Shown here piece by piece: positions 10,501-18,739 of a DNA stretch of 64,000 bases; position 1 is the first letter of the stretch, and each line of letters opens with the position of its first letter. The translations under genes and the position numbers were made by a program. Below the pieces are notes generated by a model. That model had not been told where the DNA came from, did no database searches, and saw only the letters and a program-made list of their open reading frames with translations. The DNA is from SSSZ01 sp016790965 (lineage in GTDB: Bacteria; Pseudomonadota; Gammaproteobacteria; Burkholderiales; Rhodocyclaceae). The stretch spans positions 1-64,000 of the forward strand of contig JAEUNZ010000040.1 of NCBI GenBank assembly GCA_016790965.1, written 5' to 3'.

Positions 10501-10580
10501 CCTGGTCGGAATTTTTGTCCACCGGCCAGGGCATCGGCGGTTTGGTGCCCTTCGCCAGCGAAGCGGCCTACCTGCGTTGA
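1554..10580 (+). CDS. Giant RTX protein with N-terminal class-3 lipase domain
   Basis: This is a 3008-aa protein. The start is ATG 1554, which has AGGAG seven bases upstream; the frame opens 13 codons earlier without a ribosome site. Residues about 1-430 form a lipase-like alpha/beta hydrolase with nucleophile elbow G150-Y-S152-L-G154, followed by G-H-L-A. Glycine/aspartate nonapeptide repeats (GGxGxDxLx, calcium-binding RTX type) occur in blocks at roughly residues 690-800, 1120-1285, 1390-1430, 1525-1585, 1680-1750, 2110-2150 and 2785-2825. Two similar segments of about 100 residues at about 2275-2490 resemble cadherin/Ig-like repeats of RTX adhesins. There is no N-terminal signal peptide. 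The design fits type I secretion with a C-terminal signal, but no ABC/membrane-fusion exporter genes lie in this window. Lipase or phospholipase activity is inferred from the serine motif. Confidence 0.9.
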   Translation: MPTIADYLKYANLQMAAEAFLVDGLGIPLTGTEFTRALTTGNNHASRFTSSEAAKFVDPATGWTLLDQRANTATGFSGTLFVNNQTGELVVSFRSTEFIDDAARDNEATNKLEIGDFGFAFGQLADMEQWYAELKRAGGPLKGKAFSVTGYSLGGHLATAFNLLHPGAAAQVITFNGAGIGKIGDGSLESTYGGLPRMVARFQELLNQARDTGNLEAKFTTPEALTAYRAIKSLIAANRGVPTAAMDSAIPRNEWANLSSLAQQELTRLGNALATAAKVAGEAARVPLLSSGGVEASSPKDVPLAEIAAASLDYQLAVRLTSAEFSTEALSIPVSAANIWFGKTRGEGASSITNQYDLVGTETTTIPTGMVSNCQYHYGIDAHVFIEDQPLYRGNAPSEAAKTSRANSGVKLFVSGYNENDFGDTHSLVLIVDSLNVQNLLKTLAPESSQDQIETLFKAASAARARSDAGTQGKAEGDVLENILDGLSRLFLAVDPLTRNDNARNGDDLLTGNTWADPDHRARFYTALDAVARTIQDGELAGKLTLSLPEAALATAARTDFAAFLTLLTGSPVALRAKTGEEEAVNAALGAVWADVDGIDVYAGWLADQALTQAERAAGLGNTTDAFLQDRAAYLGWVSTANLSNLPETSGRTVIDTRPFDFQEVRNREFTQLDASPGLGHTYFVRGSIIGGTSRIIFGAGDADALTGGHEADHLYGGAGDDTLSGAQGNDWLEGQSGADTLLGGEGRDTLLGGAGDDLLEGGSEADLLRGGAGDDTLWGGGGSDTLAGGLGDDTYTLIAGDGMDWIEDADGEGRIRLGDVVIGDAAGAIAYVGPRVWRQTIGNVLINYVLSTAVDSQGATRDFLTLQSSAGIGAYLTQWTQGALGITLPGAPVLVDPLPDTVPLETVHRTLTGIPDVVYTGYILAEGNQEVSAGADPLFTDPWRNPLGVSGNNLITGSTGNDVLGSGHGNSVLIGHGGQDLLFVLDGNSRLYAGDETDLATALEQSRSASATGAPGSVFLTGNGNSTVVGSSGNDLMLLGNGNHVAVLGPGNNLLVTGVDAFVPNNVTTLGWSVTASSDNPLDIDIDWGRVMLDGRGPLLPEAYDGNVAYQQTVGSIEEVRIHAPGSGNNVIYAGTGQDTILLGNGSNLVIGGAGRTTVFGGTGADTVYGGTGNLAAAGRGGDDSLIGGTGNDLLLGGGGNDALFGGYGNDRLEGDGALTPAGLSGDDVLDGGAGDDVLFGNEGQDTLAGGSGEDRLYGGEGNDTLTGGSGMDVLRGEAGDDTYVFALGDSRPNALGETDTVDDALGTNRIVLEGVGSGSTGNGDLVITREGEALLLSRGQDRIFVLGGFTGAVASYGFADGSSLGYREMIARYGQFNASQTTTQAGADLVGGARNDTLVASGGGSTLRGGRGDDVLAGDGGNNTYAFAWGDGRDRLVDTSPRTDAAGSALPNTLRFDAGVSAADLRLRLEGNALVVALGDDGAGGEVWIEGVSPENPWAAPIERFVFADGSVLGLAELLGDGFSGTEADEVLWGTPAADRLDGGGGRDTILAGEGDDTLSGGAGDDVLAGGAGADCFVIDGLGDDTVQDFMAGDRMVFGEGIWPEGLTARATTGSDGRPALRLALGEGSVVLEGGFAAPAGTFAFADGQNLSLVEVLQRGTAQRTTLVCSGGNFVFSATAADTLTASGGDDTLSAWGDGAQLLGGSGESLLEAHGDGSTLVGGSGHDTLSAWGDDCVLVSGPGVVEMVSAGQNTRYVLYPGTSATLHDAGRGAATLWLPETLALTDFSVSRAGDDLLLAARSGGTLVTLQGYFSAPAEERGWVVLGGDGSARLLDDWVGSELAAGDYAADVAAAEDAFAAGLAADLQTRGRRGAALGGLAGLDAGEGVEVPSLGYSVPVGSYRFGGLTQDSAALAAGETRLSPSLEDEVAVTTVRQTVSYTIPGYSVSTTLPGASRIVSLPLGSLPPVASGATVSLLGHVGVAGGQTLYFQAGDHPELDPRFQGGAGVSSRYLVRYPGTQETLSVASSSGTRTAEVQQALVERNVTLHRLTGDDADHTVLAESPFFGTLRLGAGDDVVNLGSSAAEAGDWLSGGGGMPSFAALRAQGMGAFVSAGGGNDTIVGTDGNDGLAAGSGHDVLDGGRGADTYYAPLAADSLTVIRDSGDPQPHVDFMMYGGFPLDTLVLPDGVRPEDLSVAVFDDPENPGLQLLQIRYQEGNILVAFAPPPSPGWTGLATEAGLGVERFQFADGTVLSREALIARAAALSNASAPTVALAGWDVQAGETLAVAGLLTAVDADGNGLARIQARLEGSGDGALLLDGVAQEAGALLDLAIADVNDLAYRGGGAGSENQLFIRAFDGGRWSDWTSSRLAVRTGATVLAPEQDTATNFVPVLLAGYISAQSPVGAAIQRFEILDRRDGAGRVLLDGLLPDEASFVVAAENLERVRFLAMAAGEPDTVMIRADDGAGWGAWTSLALAGEDEGVVLRAGTAGERVEGGSAEGILVARADNTLASGSGRQTFFLGLGSGTTQLYSSARADPDVIRFGAGVTLESIRARVSGNDLVLEFGSQGDRAIVHNFQGGVAGGACLIGSFETCDAGYATFSRSALGETHWRSFDAEGNPLADAWTRSNGTVGQDRYFEDGSRERTLSYSAGAVRYESVEMRSADGSTHSVRQGSDGSQQVEDFDARTGAVHSTGVVVRSDSRMSYDKSGSGTGDWASLITTTYANGSSSAFSNAHSADGTNRSGWQLADGSAGYDVRDSSGRQIATGTVSADGRATLRTGGNSLLTGSAAADTLNGGAGNDFLAGGRGDDRVSLGAGRDLVAFNAGDGHDRIVLGSDGGDSVSLGGVSFDSDLWFSRSGNDLVLGVSEEDSLTFEDWYAAGSRRGITSLQIIAPAVMAASWPESSPVTRFDFQDLVDHFDAAQHESPGLQAWNFPRSLLEASAEGSAENALGGGLAFHFGRHGNFAGVSMASAQSVASWSEFLSTGQGIGGLVPFASEAAYLR

Positions 10581-10586
10581 ACCCAC

Positions 10587-11756
10587 TTGGGCCGCATCCT
10601 GTTCGCCTGGGAACTCGGGCTCAATCGGGGGCACGCGGCCCGCATCGCCCCGCTGGCGGCGGCCCTCACCGCGGCGGGGCACGAGGTCCGCATCGCCGCC
10701 CGTGATCCTTCGGCCTTCGAGAGTTTCGCATTGTCCGCCGCCCTCCCCTGCGCCGCGGCGCCTCGGGCTCCCCGCCCTGCTGCGGCACGTGGCACCGCGG
10801 CCGGGTACGCGGGCATTCTCCTGGCCCAGGGCTGGCATGAGCCCGCCGGTCTGGCCGCGCTCGTTGCGGCCTGGCAGGGAATGTTCAGAGCCTGTGACAG
10901 CGACCTCGTCATCCTCGACCACGCACCGACGGCAGGCGTGGCCGCGCGTCTGCTGGGGCTACCCACCCTAGCCCTGGGCAACGGCTTCGAACTGCCGCCC
11001 TGGCCGTTGCCGCCGTTTCCCGGGGCGACGCCCGAGGCCGCCCGGCAGGAAGAAGCCTGCGCCCTGGCGGCCCTGCGAGGCGCCACAGGGCAGCGAATCG
11101 AAGGTCTGCCGCAAACCCTCGGCGAGTTGCTCGCCACCGGCCCCCGCGCCCTGCTGACCTTCGCCGAGTTGGACCATTACGGTCCGCGCGATACCGCAGC
11201 TTACTTCGGCCCCCTCTTCGATCTCTCGCCCCGCCCGCGGGCGGACTGGCTGCCAGGCCCCGGGCCCCGGATATTCGCGGTTGTGCAGCCCGATCTGCCT
11301 GGCGTTGACGCCATTATTGCGGGCCTGGCAGCGAGCGACTTGAACGTGCTGGCCTACGCCCCGGGGCCGGGTGCGGGCAAGGGCGGAGGCGACTCCGGCC
11401 GCGTCCGCCGGACGGAAAAATTGATCGATCTGGCTCCGCTGCTGGGTGAAGCAGACCTGTTGTTCAGCTACGGCGCAGAGGCGACGACACTGCGTTTTCT
11501 GCTGGCGGGGGTTCCGGCCCTGACCCTGCCGTTCCACCAGGAGGCGGCCATGGCAGCCCGGCGCCAGGAGGCTCTGGGCGTCACTGTGAGCCTGCGCGGA
11601 AACCCCGGGTCCCGTGGCATTGCGGCCGCCCTGCGACAGGCGGTGGCCATGCCCGAGTTGCGGCGGGCCGCTCAGGCGTTTGCGGCGCGCCATGGGGCAT
11701 GGTCGGTGGAGGCATGCGTGCGCAGCCTCCTGGCACGGGTCGAGGAACTTCTGTGA
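10587..11756 (+). CDS. Glycosyltransferase of the GT-B (UGT/MurG-like) fold
   Basis: This is a 389-aa protein. The N-terminus MGRILFAWELG followed by GHAARIAPLAAAL is the Rossmann start typical of nucleotide-sugar glycosyltransferases. The C-terminal half has SYGAEATT, then FLLAGVPALTLPFHQEA, corresponding to the donor-binding signature of the UGT family. The only possible start is TTG 10587; the frame is closed just upstream by the RTX stop at 10578-10580, which lies in the same frame nine bases earlier. No clear Shine-Dalgarno is present, so expression probably depends on the upstream gene. The substrate is unknown; glycosylation of the large RTX protein or of a surface lipid is possible but unproven. 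Confidence 0.8.
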   Translation: MGRILFAWELGLNRGHAARIAPLAAALTAAGHEVRIAARDPSAFESFALSAALPCAAAPRAPRPAAARGTAAGYAGILLAQGWHEPAGLAALVAAWQGMFRACDSDLVILDHAPTAGVAARLLGLPTLALGNGFELPPWPLPPFPGATPEAARQEEACALAALRGATGQRIEGLPQTLGELLATGPRALLTFAELDHYGPRDTAAYFGPLFDLSPRPRADWLPGPGPRIFAVVQPDLPGVDAIIAGLAASDLNVLAYAPGPGAGKGGGDSGRVRRTEKLIDLAPLLGEADLLFSYGAEATTLRFLLAGVPALTLPFHQEAAMAARRQEALGVTVSLRGNPGSRGIAAALRQAVAMPELRRAAQAFAARHGAWSVEACVRSLLARVEELL

Positions 11757-11790
11757 GCCTCGCCCGGGCGCTCCCGACCCGCCCGCCGGC

Positions 11791-12174
11791 CTACAGGGCC
11801 AGAATCCAGCTCACCAGGAGACGGGTTTCGCCTTCGGTGATGGCGACCGCGTTGGGGGGCATGGCGATGCCGCTCACCTTGCCTCGCCAGTGGCTGTTGT
11901 AGGGGTTGGAGCCTTCCAGGACCACGCGGGTGAGAAACTGGGAGGCTGCCGGCTTACCGCGGTACTGGGCGGCGACGTCGCTCCAGGCGGGACCGATGGG
12001 CTTTTGCCCGTCGGGACCGGGCTTGCCGGATTCGATGGAATGGCAGGTCAGGCAGCCGGCCGTGCTGGCGAGCTTGAGCATGGCGGGATCCTTGCGGACT
12101 TCGTCAGCGGCCTGGGCGGAAAAACTGGCGAGAAGCGCCGCCAGCGCGGCGGCGCGAAGGGGGAAGTTGTTCAT
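11791..12174 (-). CDS. Periplasmic mono-haem c-type cytochrome (class I)
   Basis: This is a 127-aa protein with start ATG 12174 preceded by AGGAG. Residues 1-22 are a signal peptide ending AQA-AD. The haem site is C-L-T-C-H near residue 43. The distal ligand is the Met in GIAMPPN, as in small class I cytochromes of the c551/c552 kind. It acts as an electron shuttle in the periplasm; partner enzymes cannot be deduced. The gene converges on the glycosyltransferase and is transcribed away from the binding protein at 12696. Just upstream, the 9-mer TTGCGTTGA occurs twice with an 11-base period (12191 and 12202). Confidence 0.88.
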   Translation of the reverse strand: MNNFPLRAAALAALLASFSAQAADEVRKDPAMLKLASTAGCLTCHSIESGKPGPDGQKPIGPAWSDVAAQYRGKPAASQFLTRVVLEGSNPYNSHWRGKVSGIAMPPNAVAITEGETRLLVSWILAL

Positions 12175-12428
12175 GAGCTGTCTCCTGTTATTGCGTTGAT
12201 TTTGCGTTGAATTTGGGGCGTCCGGATATCCTGGACAGGAATGGCGCAAGTTCCCGATCCGATCAAGGCGTTTATAGCAAAGCCATTCCGGTCGCCATAT
12301 CGGCAGAAGCGGCTAACGCGGCCGGCATCGGTCGGACCCCTTCCCTTCCGGTTGGACTAGTCCCTTCGACGCGCTGCCCGTCAGCCCCGGCCGGGGCAAT
12401 TGCCCACGACCCTTCCATATTGCATAAT
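12175..12428. other. Divergent intergenic region
   Basis: This is the left part of the 521-base gap between the cytochrome c gene (minus) and the binding protein at 12696 (plus). It must hold the cytochrome promoter. I see no strong -35/-10 pair or operator other than the tandem 9-mers noted with the cytochrome. The right part of the gap is filled by the MITE-like element at 12429-12660. Confidence 0.4.
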
Positions 12429-12660
12429 CCTAGAAACCTCAGTTGGACGAGCCCGTTGGGGCGTTCGGGCGGGTGTCTGGCGCGAAGCGACGACGCGGCA
12501 GGCTGATGCCTGCAAGGAGGAGCGCCAAAGCCAGGCGCCCGCCCGGATGCGCCAGCGAGTTCGTAGCGGTGCCCCCCAATGGGTGAGTGATTCGGAGTGC
12601 CACGCAGTTCGTGGGCAGAAGGTTCCAGGCATCAATAAGCGGTCAACTGAGGTTTCTAGG
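12429..12660. mobile_element. MITE-like element A with 17-bp TIRs and 5-bp target duplication
   Basis: A 232-bp element is bounded by perfect inverted repeats CCTAGAAACCTCAGTTG (12429-12445, and the reverse complement at 12644-12660). It is flanked on both sides by the direct repeat ATAAT (12424-12428 and 12661-12665), which looks like a target-site duplication. It encodes no transposase. It ends 35 bases before the start of the gene at 12696, so it probably lies in that gene's promoter or leader. A related end sequence is found at 18716. Confidence 0.8.
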
Positions 12661-12695
12661 ATAATGCCGTCCCCCCGAATCCCTCTGGAGCCCCG

Positions 12696-13832
12696 ATGAA
12701 TCTCCCCCGCCCCTGCCGAATCCTCGCGGCCCTGTTTGGCCTGGCCTTCCTGACCCTCGCCGGCGCCAGCCCTGCCGAACCCCTCATCGTCGGGCAGTGC
12801 GCTCCGCTCTCCGGCAGCCTGGCCGGGACGGGCAAGGAGATGGTGCTGGGCGTGCGTCTGGCGATCGATGCCGCCAACGCCGCCGGGGGCGTGCATGGCA
12901 GGCCCCTGAAACATGTGGTGAAGGACGACGGCTACCGCACGGCGGAGACCCTGCGCCTCACCGAGGAACTGGTCGAGCGCGACAGGGCGGTGGCCCTGGT
13001 GGGCTACGCAGGGACCGGCAACATCGCGGAACTCCTGAAGAACGGCATCCTCTCCCGCAGCAACGTCCCCCTGGTGGCGCCCTACACCGGCGGCGAAGCG
13101 CTGCGCACCCCCTTCAACCCTTGGATTTATCACATCCGGGCCGGCTACGGCGACGAGACCGAGGCCATGGTCGAACAACTGGTGAATACCGGCATCCAGC
13201 GTATCGCCGTCTTCCATCAGAACGACGCTTTCGGCGAGGCGGGGCTGGCCGGGGTGGAGAAGGCTCTGGCCCGCCACAAGCTCCAGATCGTGAGCAAGGG
13301 CAGCTACGAAAAGAACACCGAGGCGGTGGCCGATGCCGTCGCCCGCATCGCCCGGGGAGCGCCTCAGGCGGTGATTCTGGTCGGTATCGTGCGACCGGTG
13401 GGCGCCTTCATCAAGGCCTATCTGGCGGAATATCCAGGCACCCAGATGTTCAGCCTCTCGGTGGTGAGTGCGGCCGAGTTGAGCCAGGTTGCGGGAGACA
13501 GTGCCCGGGGGGTGGGGATTACCCAGGTCATGCCCTCGCCCTTCAACGACCACCTGCGCGTGGTCAAGGACTACCAGGGGGCCCTGGCACGCTTTGCGCC
13601 GGGGTCGGCACCTTCCTACACCAGCTTCGAGGAGTACGTGGGAACCCGCGCCCTCATCGAGGCCCTGCGCAATGCCGGCCCCAATCCGGGCCCGGCCGCC
13701 CTGCACAAGGCCCTCGCCGCCCTGGACACGGACCTGGGTGGCTTCAAGCTGCGCTTTTCGGCAGACAACCGGGTGGGGTCGCGTTTCGTGGATATCACCT
13801 TCGTCGGCCGGGAGGGCAAGGCGCTGCGCTGA
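12696..13832 (+). CDS. Branched-chain amino-acid type ABC substrate-binding protein (LivJ/Peripla_BP_6 family)
   Basis: This is a 378-aa protein with a signal peptide at residues 1-27 (ALFGLAFLTLAGASPAE). The mature protein opens with PLIVGQCAPLSGSLAGTGKEM, the usual start of type I periplasmic binding proteins, and continues through GYAGTGN and VAPYTGGEA loops across both lobes. Such proteins capture amino acids or small amides for ABC importers, or act as sensors. No permease or ATPase genes are adjacent, so it is an orphan. The MITE-like element A ends 35 bases upstream and may have changed its promoter. Ligand is unknown. Confidence 0.85.
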   Translation: MNLPRPCRILAALFGLAFLTLAGASPAEPLIVGQCAPLSGSLAGTGKEMVLGVRLAIDAANAAGGVHGRPLKHVVKDDGYRTAETLRLTEELVERDRAVALVGYAGTGNIAELLKNGILSRSNVPLVAPYTGGEALRTPFNPWIYHIRAGYGDETEAMVEQLVNTGIQRIAVFHQNDAFGEAGLAGVEKALARHKLQIVSKGSYEKNTEAVADAVARIARGAPQAVILVGIVRPVGAFIKAYLAEYPGTQMFSLSVVSAAELSQVAGDSARGVGITQVMPSPFNDHLRVVKDYQGALARFAPGSAPSYTSFEEYVGTRALIEALRNAGPNPGPAALHKALAALDTDLGGFKLRFSADNRVGSRFVDITFVGREGKALR

Positions 13833-14011
13833 AGGCGGGGCGGCTCAGAGTGTCTCCCGGGGCCGCAGGCAATTTGCCCCGATTTCCCTCATGGACTTCC
13901 CCTTGCCGCCCAATTGCCTAAAATCTTCCCTATCCCCTGCCCGACCGAGCGGGAAAGGGGAAAATCCCGAAGCCGTCCAGCGGCTCACTCGTACCAGGAT
14001 CGGAGACACCC

Positions 14012-14857
14012 ATGCTTTTTGAACGCCGCCATTTCCTCACCGCCCTTGCCGCCCTCGTCCTCGCGGCCCCCCTGCCCACCCTGGCTGACGAACAGTACGA
14101 CGCAATCCGCAAGCGCGGCCGCCTGTCCATCGCCGTCTACAACAATTTCGCCCCCTATTCCGACGCCGAGAAAGGCATCGACGTGGAAATCGGCAAGGCC
14201 CTGGCCGCCAAGCTCGGGCTGGTCCCCTCCATCGTCGGATTCAATGCCGGGGAAGAAATGAACGACGACCTGCGCAACATGGTGTGGAAGGGCCACTACC
14301 TGCGCGGAGACCCGGCCGACCTGATGCTGCACGTCCCGGTGGACAAGCGTCTCTCCGACGCCAACGACAAGGTGAGGATATTCGGCCCCTACCATATGGA
14401 AACCGTCGCCATGGCCCGGGTCGCTTCCCGGGTTCCGGCGCCAACCGGCTCCGCCGCCGTGGCCCTTGAAGTCTTCACCCGGGAAAAGATCGCCGTCGAG
14501 GGCGAGAGCATGGCCGACTCCTTCCTCATGAGCGTCCTGCGCGGCCGCCTGCGGGACAACGTCGTGCACTTCAAGACGGTGAAAGAAGCGGTCGGCGCCC
14601 TGGGCGAGGGCTCCGTAGCCGCGGTTCTGGCCAACCGCGCCGAACTCGAAGGCGCCCTGGCCGGCGACACCCGTTTCACCCTCGATGCCGCGGCCTTGCC
14701 TGAAATGACCATTTCCCGCTGGCCTCTCGGGCTGGCCGTCAAGGCCGAGTCCCCGGACCTCGCCACCGCTCTGGAAGGCGCCATGGCGGAACTGGTCCGG
14801 GACGGCACCATCGCCGCCATCTTCAAACGCTTCGGGGCCACCCACTTGGCGCCCTGA
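14012..14857 (+). CDS. Extracellular solute-binding protein, family 3 type
   Basis: This is a 281-aa protein. The start at ATG 14012 has CGGAGA upstream, and residues 1-25 form a signal peptide ending TLADE. YDAIRKRGRLSIAVYNNFAPYSD is the standard opening of family 3 binding proteins. The segment DLMLHVPVDKRL with FGPYHMETVAMAR resembles the subgroup found with PQQ-dependent dehydrogenases (MoxJ/XoxJ-like), though no dehydrogenase is next to it. The only PQQ-type enzyme in the window is far away at 39 kb. It follows another orphan binding protein with a 179-base gap. Ligand is unknown. Confidence 0.8.
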   Translation: MLFERRHFLTALAALVLAAPLPTLADEQYDAIRKRGRLSIAVYNNFAPYSDAEKGIDVEIGKALAAKLGLVPSIVGFNAGEEMNDDLRNMVWKGHYLRGDPADLMLHVPVDKRLSDANDKVRIFGPYHMETVAMARVASRVPAPTGSAAVALEVFTREKIAVEGESMADSFLMSVLRGRLRDNVVHFKTVKEAVGALGEGSVAAVLANRAELEGALAGDTRFTLDAAALPEMTISRWPLGLAVKAESPDLATALEGAMAELVRDGTIAAIFKRFGATHLAP

Positions 14858-15011
14858 AGAAAACGGGGATCGGGGATTACCCCGACCCTCCTCCCCGGCG
14901 GCACCTGATTCCCGGGCATTAAATGCCATTGCCATGGCACGAGGACTGGTAAAATGACCATTCCGCAGGTTTCCGGCGCCTCCCGGCGCCGAATCTGCCC
15001 CAGGATTGGCC

Positions 15012-15290
15012 ATGCTTTCGATCACCGACATCAAGGATTTCATCGACCTCGACCGGGAGACGGTTTTCATCGTCACCGGCGCCACCGGGCTGAGCCCCGA
15101 GGAATCCACCCTCCTCGCGCGTCAATTGCTCGCTTCGGAGCAGGGTTTGACCATCCTGCACCACATGTTCCTCGACCAGATCGCCGCTGCGGCCGACGAT
15201 TTTCTGCCCGCCCGGGCCGAATCCCTGCGGGCGGCCTACGTCTACTTCTCCCGCAAGTACCCCCTGCCAAACCTGCCACGGCAGGCATGA
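15012..15290 (+). CDS. Small helical protein of unknown function
   Basis: This is a 92-aa protein. ATG 15012 is preferred over the in-frame TTG at 15006 because AGGA at 15002-15005 is correctly placed for it. The sequence is predicted helical, rich in Leu/Ala and acidic residues, without signal peptide, cysteine or membrane segment, and ends with a basic FSRKYPLPNLPRQA tail. I do not recognise a family. It stands alone between the binding protein and deaD. Confidence 0.6.
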   Translation: MLSITDIKDFIDLDRETVFIVTGATGLSPEESTLLARQLLASEQGLTILHHMFLDQIAAAADDFLPARAESLRAAYVYFSRKYPLPNLPRQA

Positions 15291-15625
15291 ACCCCGGGTG
15301 CCGGGTCAAACCGGCCCAGGACGAGCGGCTTCCTGGCAAGCCAGGGCGGGGCTTGGCCAAAGGGCGCGGAAGCCAAAAATAAATACTCTGTTTATCAATC
15401 ACTTAGCACTTTCAACGGGCGCCCGCGGCGCTTTTGCGGTATAGTGCGGCCCGCAAGCGCCTCAGCCCGGTTTTGCGCTCGATGCCCTTCATCGAACCGC
15501 CCGCCGCAACCCCCACCGCGCATCACCCCCGCCAGCGCCCTCAGAGGCGCGGCCCCGTTGACGGGCCGGCGGGCCCCGCAGCATCTGCCGCCCTCCCCTG
15601 GCGGCGCCCTCGCAAAGGAATTTCC
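15291..15625 (+). promoter_or_regulatory. Upstream region and long leader of deaD
   Basis: This is a 335-base gap with no gene. An A/T-rich patch at 15376-15415 precedes a -10-like TATAGT at 15440-15445; no good -35 is visible. Transcription from there would leave a leader of about 175 nt before the ATG at 15626. Long 5' leaders are typical of cold-inducible csdA/deaD genes, so post-transcriptional control is plausible. An open frame runs through the leader into the helicase frame, but its Pro/Arg-rich translation is not protein-like. Confidence 0.4.
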
Positions 15626-17517
<1,892 letters not shown>

Positions 17518-17521
<4 letters not shown>

Positions 17522-17853
17522 AGCCAGGCCCCCTGGCCCGCTGTCTGCGCCTCGCGGCCTTGCTCGCGGCCCTGGCCCTGGGCGGCGTCGCCGCCCTGGT
17601 CGGCTGGGGTCTCTATGCCAACCAGCGGGCCGCGGACGCCGCACGGGACTTCTGTGCCGCCAGCCCCGTGGGCTCCGCTGCCGCGGAGGTCACCGCCCGG
17701 GCCGAAGCCGCCGGCCTGCGCCAGGTTCCCACCCGGGAGCCGGAGGGACGCGACTTCTACTTCCAAGGCTGGGTCTTCAACGCCGCGGTCTGCCATATCG
17801 ACATTCAGAAGGGTCGGGTCGCGGCCACAGCCACCCGTATGGAAGGCGACTGA
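17518..17853 (+). CDS. Small membrane-anchored protein of unknown function
   Basis: This is a 111-aa protein. It starts inside the deaD stop (ATGA). One N-terminal hydrophobic helix (residues about 8-34: LRLAALLAALALGGVAALVG) is followed by a soluble periplasmic-type domain with two cysteines (FCAASPVGS and AAVCHIDI), which could form a disulfide. No named domain is recognised. Coupling to an RNA helicase gene is probably only operonic convenience. Confidence 0.7.
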
Positions 17854-17911
17854 GCCCAGCGGTCGGACATCGGGCTGGACAGACTCAAACGGGCGCCCCA
17901 TCCTGCCCCCC

Positions 17912-18595
17912 GTGGAAACCATTTCCGAGCTTCTCCCGGCCATCGTCGTTCTGGCCGCCATCGCCGCCTTCGTGCTGCTGGGTGTCGCCGTCGGCGTGCG
18001 CCATGTCCTGAGGGTGCGGCGCGAGCGGGACGCCCTTCCACTCACCCCCCCGGGGCCGGCCATGGACGCCCTGCCCACGTCGGGCAGGCCTCCCCCCAGT
18101 ACTCCTTTGGAACTGAGCCTTGGCCACCGCGCCTGGTGGTACCCCGCCTCGTGGGCCATCGGGCTCGGCGGAGGGGCGTGGCTGCTGGCGACCGATCCGG
18201 AAGCCCTGTGGACAGCCTGGTTATCTTGGCCCGTCGCCCTGGCCCTGGCGCTGGCCGCACCAGTCTTCGCGCGGGCCGCATGGTGTGCCTGGCGCGCCCG
18301 CTTGGTCGTTTCCAGGCAGGGCCTCGTGCTGCACCGCTGCAGCCACGAGACGTCCATCTCCTGGAAGCAGGTGGGCGGCCTGCTGCTCCTGACCACCTGG
18401 CGCAAGGGCAAGGAATCCCTGGCCACCGGCGCCCGCACGGTGACCTACGTCGAGCGTCGCAGCCTGCGCATCACCGATCACCAGGGCCGCCTGCTGCTGG
18501 AAGTTGACGCCCCCCTGCGACCGCCGGAACGCTACGCCACCCTGCTCGACGCCCTGCCCGCCTGGAGCGGCGTTCCGGTGCGCCGGCACGAATGA
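17912..18595 (+). CDS. Membrane protein of unknown function, possible PH-like domain
   Basis: This is a 227-aa protein taken from GTG 17912 (VETISELLPAIVVLAAIAAFVLLG). The frame is open further upstream, but that part overlaps the preceding gene and translates to Pro/Ser-rich nonsense. There is one N-terminal helix at about 8-30, then a helical hairpin at about 85-125 (WYPASWAIGLGGGAWLL, and ALALALAAPVFARAAW). The C-terminal 90 residues (RLVVSRQGLVLHR, then SWKQVGGLLLL, then RSLRITDHQGRLLLEVD) have the beta-strand pattern of bacterial PH-like membrane domains. The start lacks a strong Shine-Dalgarno. Function is unknown. Confidence 0.6.
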   Translation: METISELLPAIVVLAAIAAFVLLGVAVGVRHVLRVRRERDALPLTPPGPAMDALPTSGRPPPSTPLELSLGHRAWWYPASWAIGLGGGAWLLATDPEALWTAWLSWPVALALALAAPVFARAAWCAWRARLVVSRQGLVLHRCSHETSISWKQVGGLLLLTTWRKGKESLATGARTVTYVERRSLRITDHQGRLLLEVDAPLRPPERYATLLDALPAWSGVPVRRHE

Positions 18596-18633
18596 GCCTG
18601 AAAGTCACACCGGCCCGCTGAAACGCCACCCCT

Positions 18634-18701
18634 CCTCCGACAGACTCGGGACAAACCCTTCCACTGGCTCAGGACAAGCCCCTCGACAGGTTCAGGACGA
18701 C
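18634..18701. repeat. Three degenerate tandem 22-23 bp repeats
   Basis: Three head-to-tail copies are seen: CTCCGACAGACTCGGGACAA (18634 on), then CTTCCACTGGCTCAGGACAA (about 18658 on), then CCTCGACAGGTTCAGGACGA (about 18681 on). The common pattern is C-TCGACAGG-TCAGGACAA. Dispersed repeats of this type are widespread between genes in betaproteobacteria, often near gene ends. No function is assigned. Confidence 0.65.
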
Positions 18702-18715
18702 CTGACTCTGGTGAA

Positions 18716-18739
18716 CCTAGAAACCTCAGTTGACCGCTT
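18716..18739. repeat. Solo end of MITE-like element A
   Basis: 24 bases beginning CCTAGAAACCTCAGTTG and continuing ACCGCTT are identical to the inverted right end of the element at 12429-12660. Inward of this the resemblance decays (a shared GGAA and CTCACCC pattern), and no opposite terminal repeat is found before the next gene at 18900. It is best read as a truncated, older copy whose other end has been lost. Confidence 0.6.

Noticed and set aside
14012..14857. XoxJ-type assignment for the family 3 binding protein
   Set aside because: The resemblance is limited to a short segment, and no methanol dehydrogenase or cytochrome cL gene is adjacent; only a general binding-protein call is supported.
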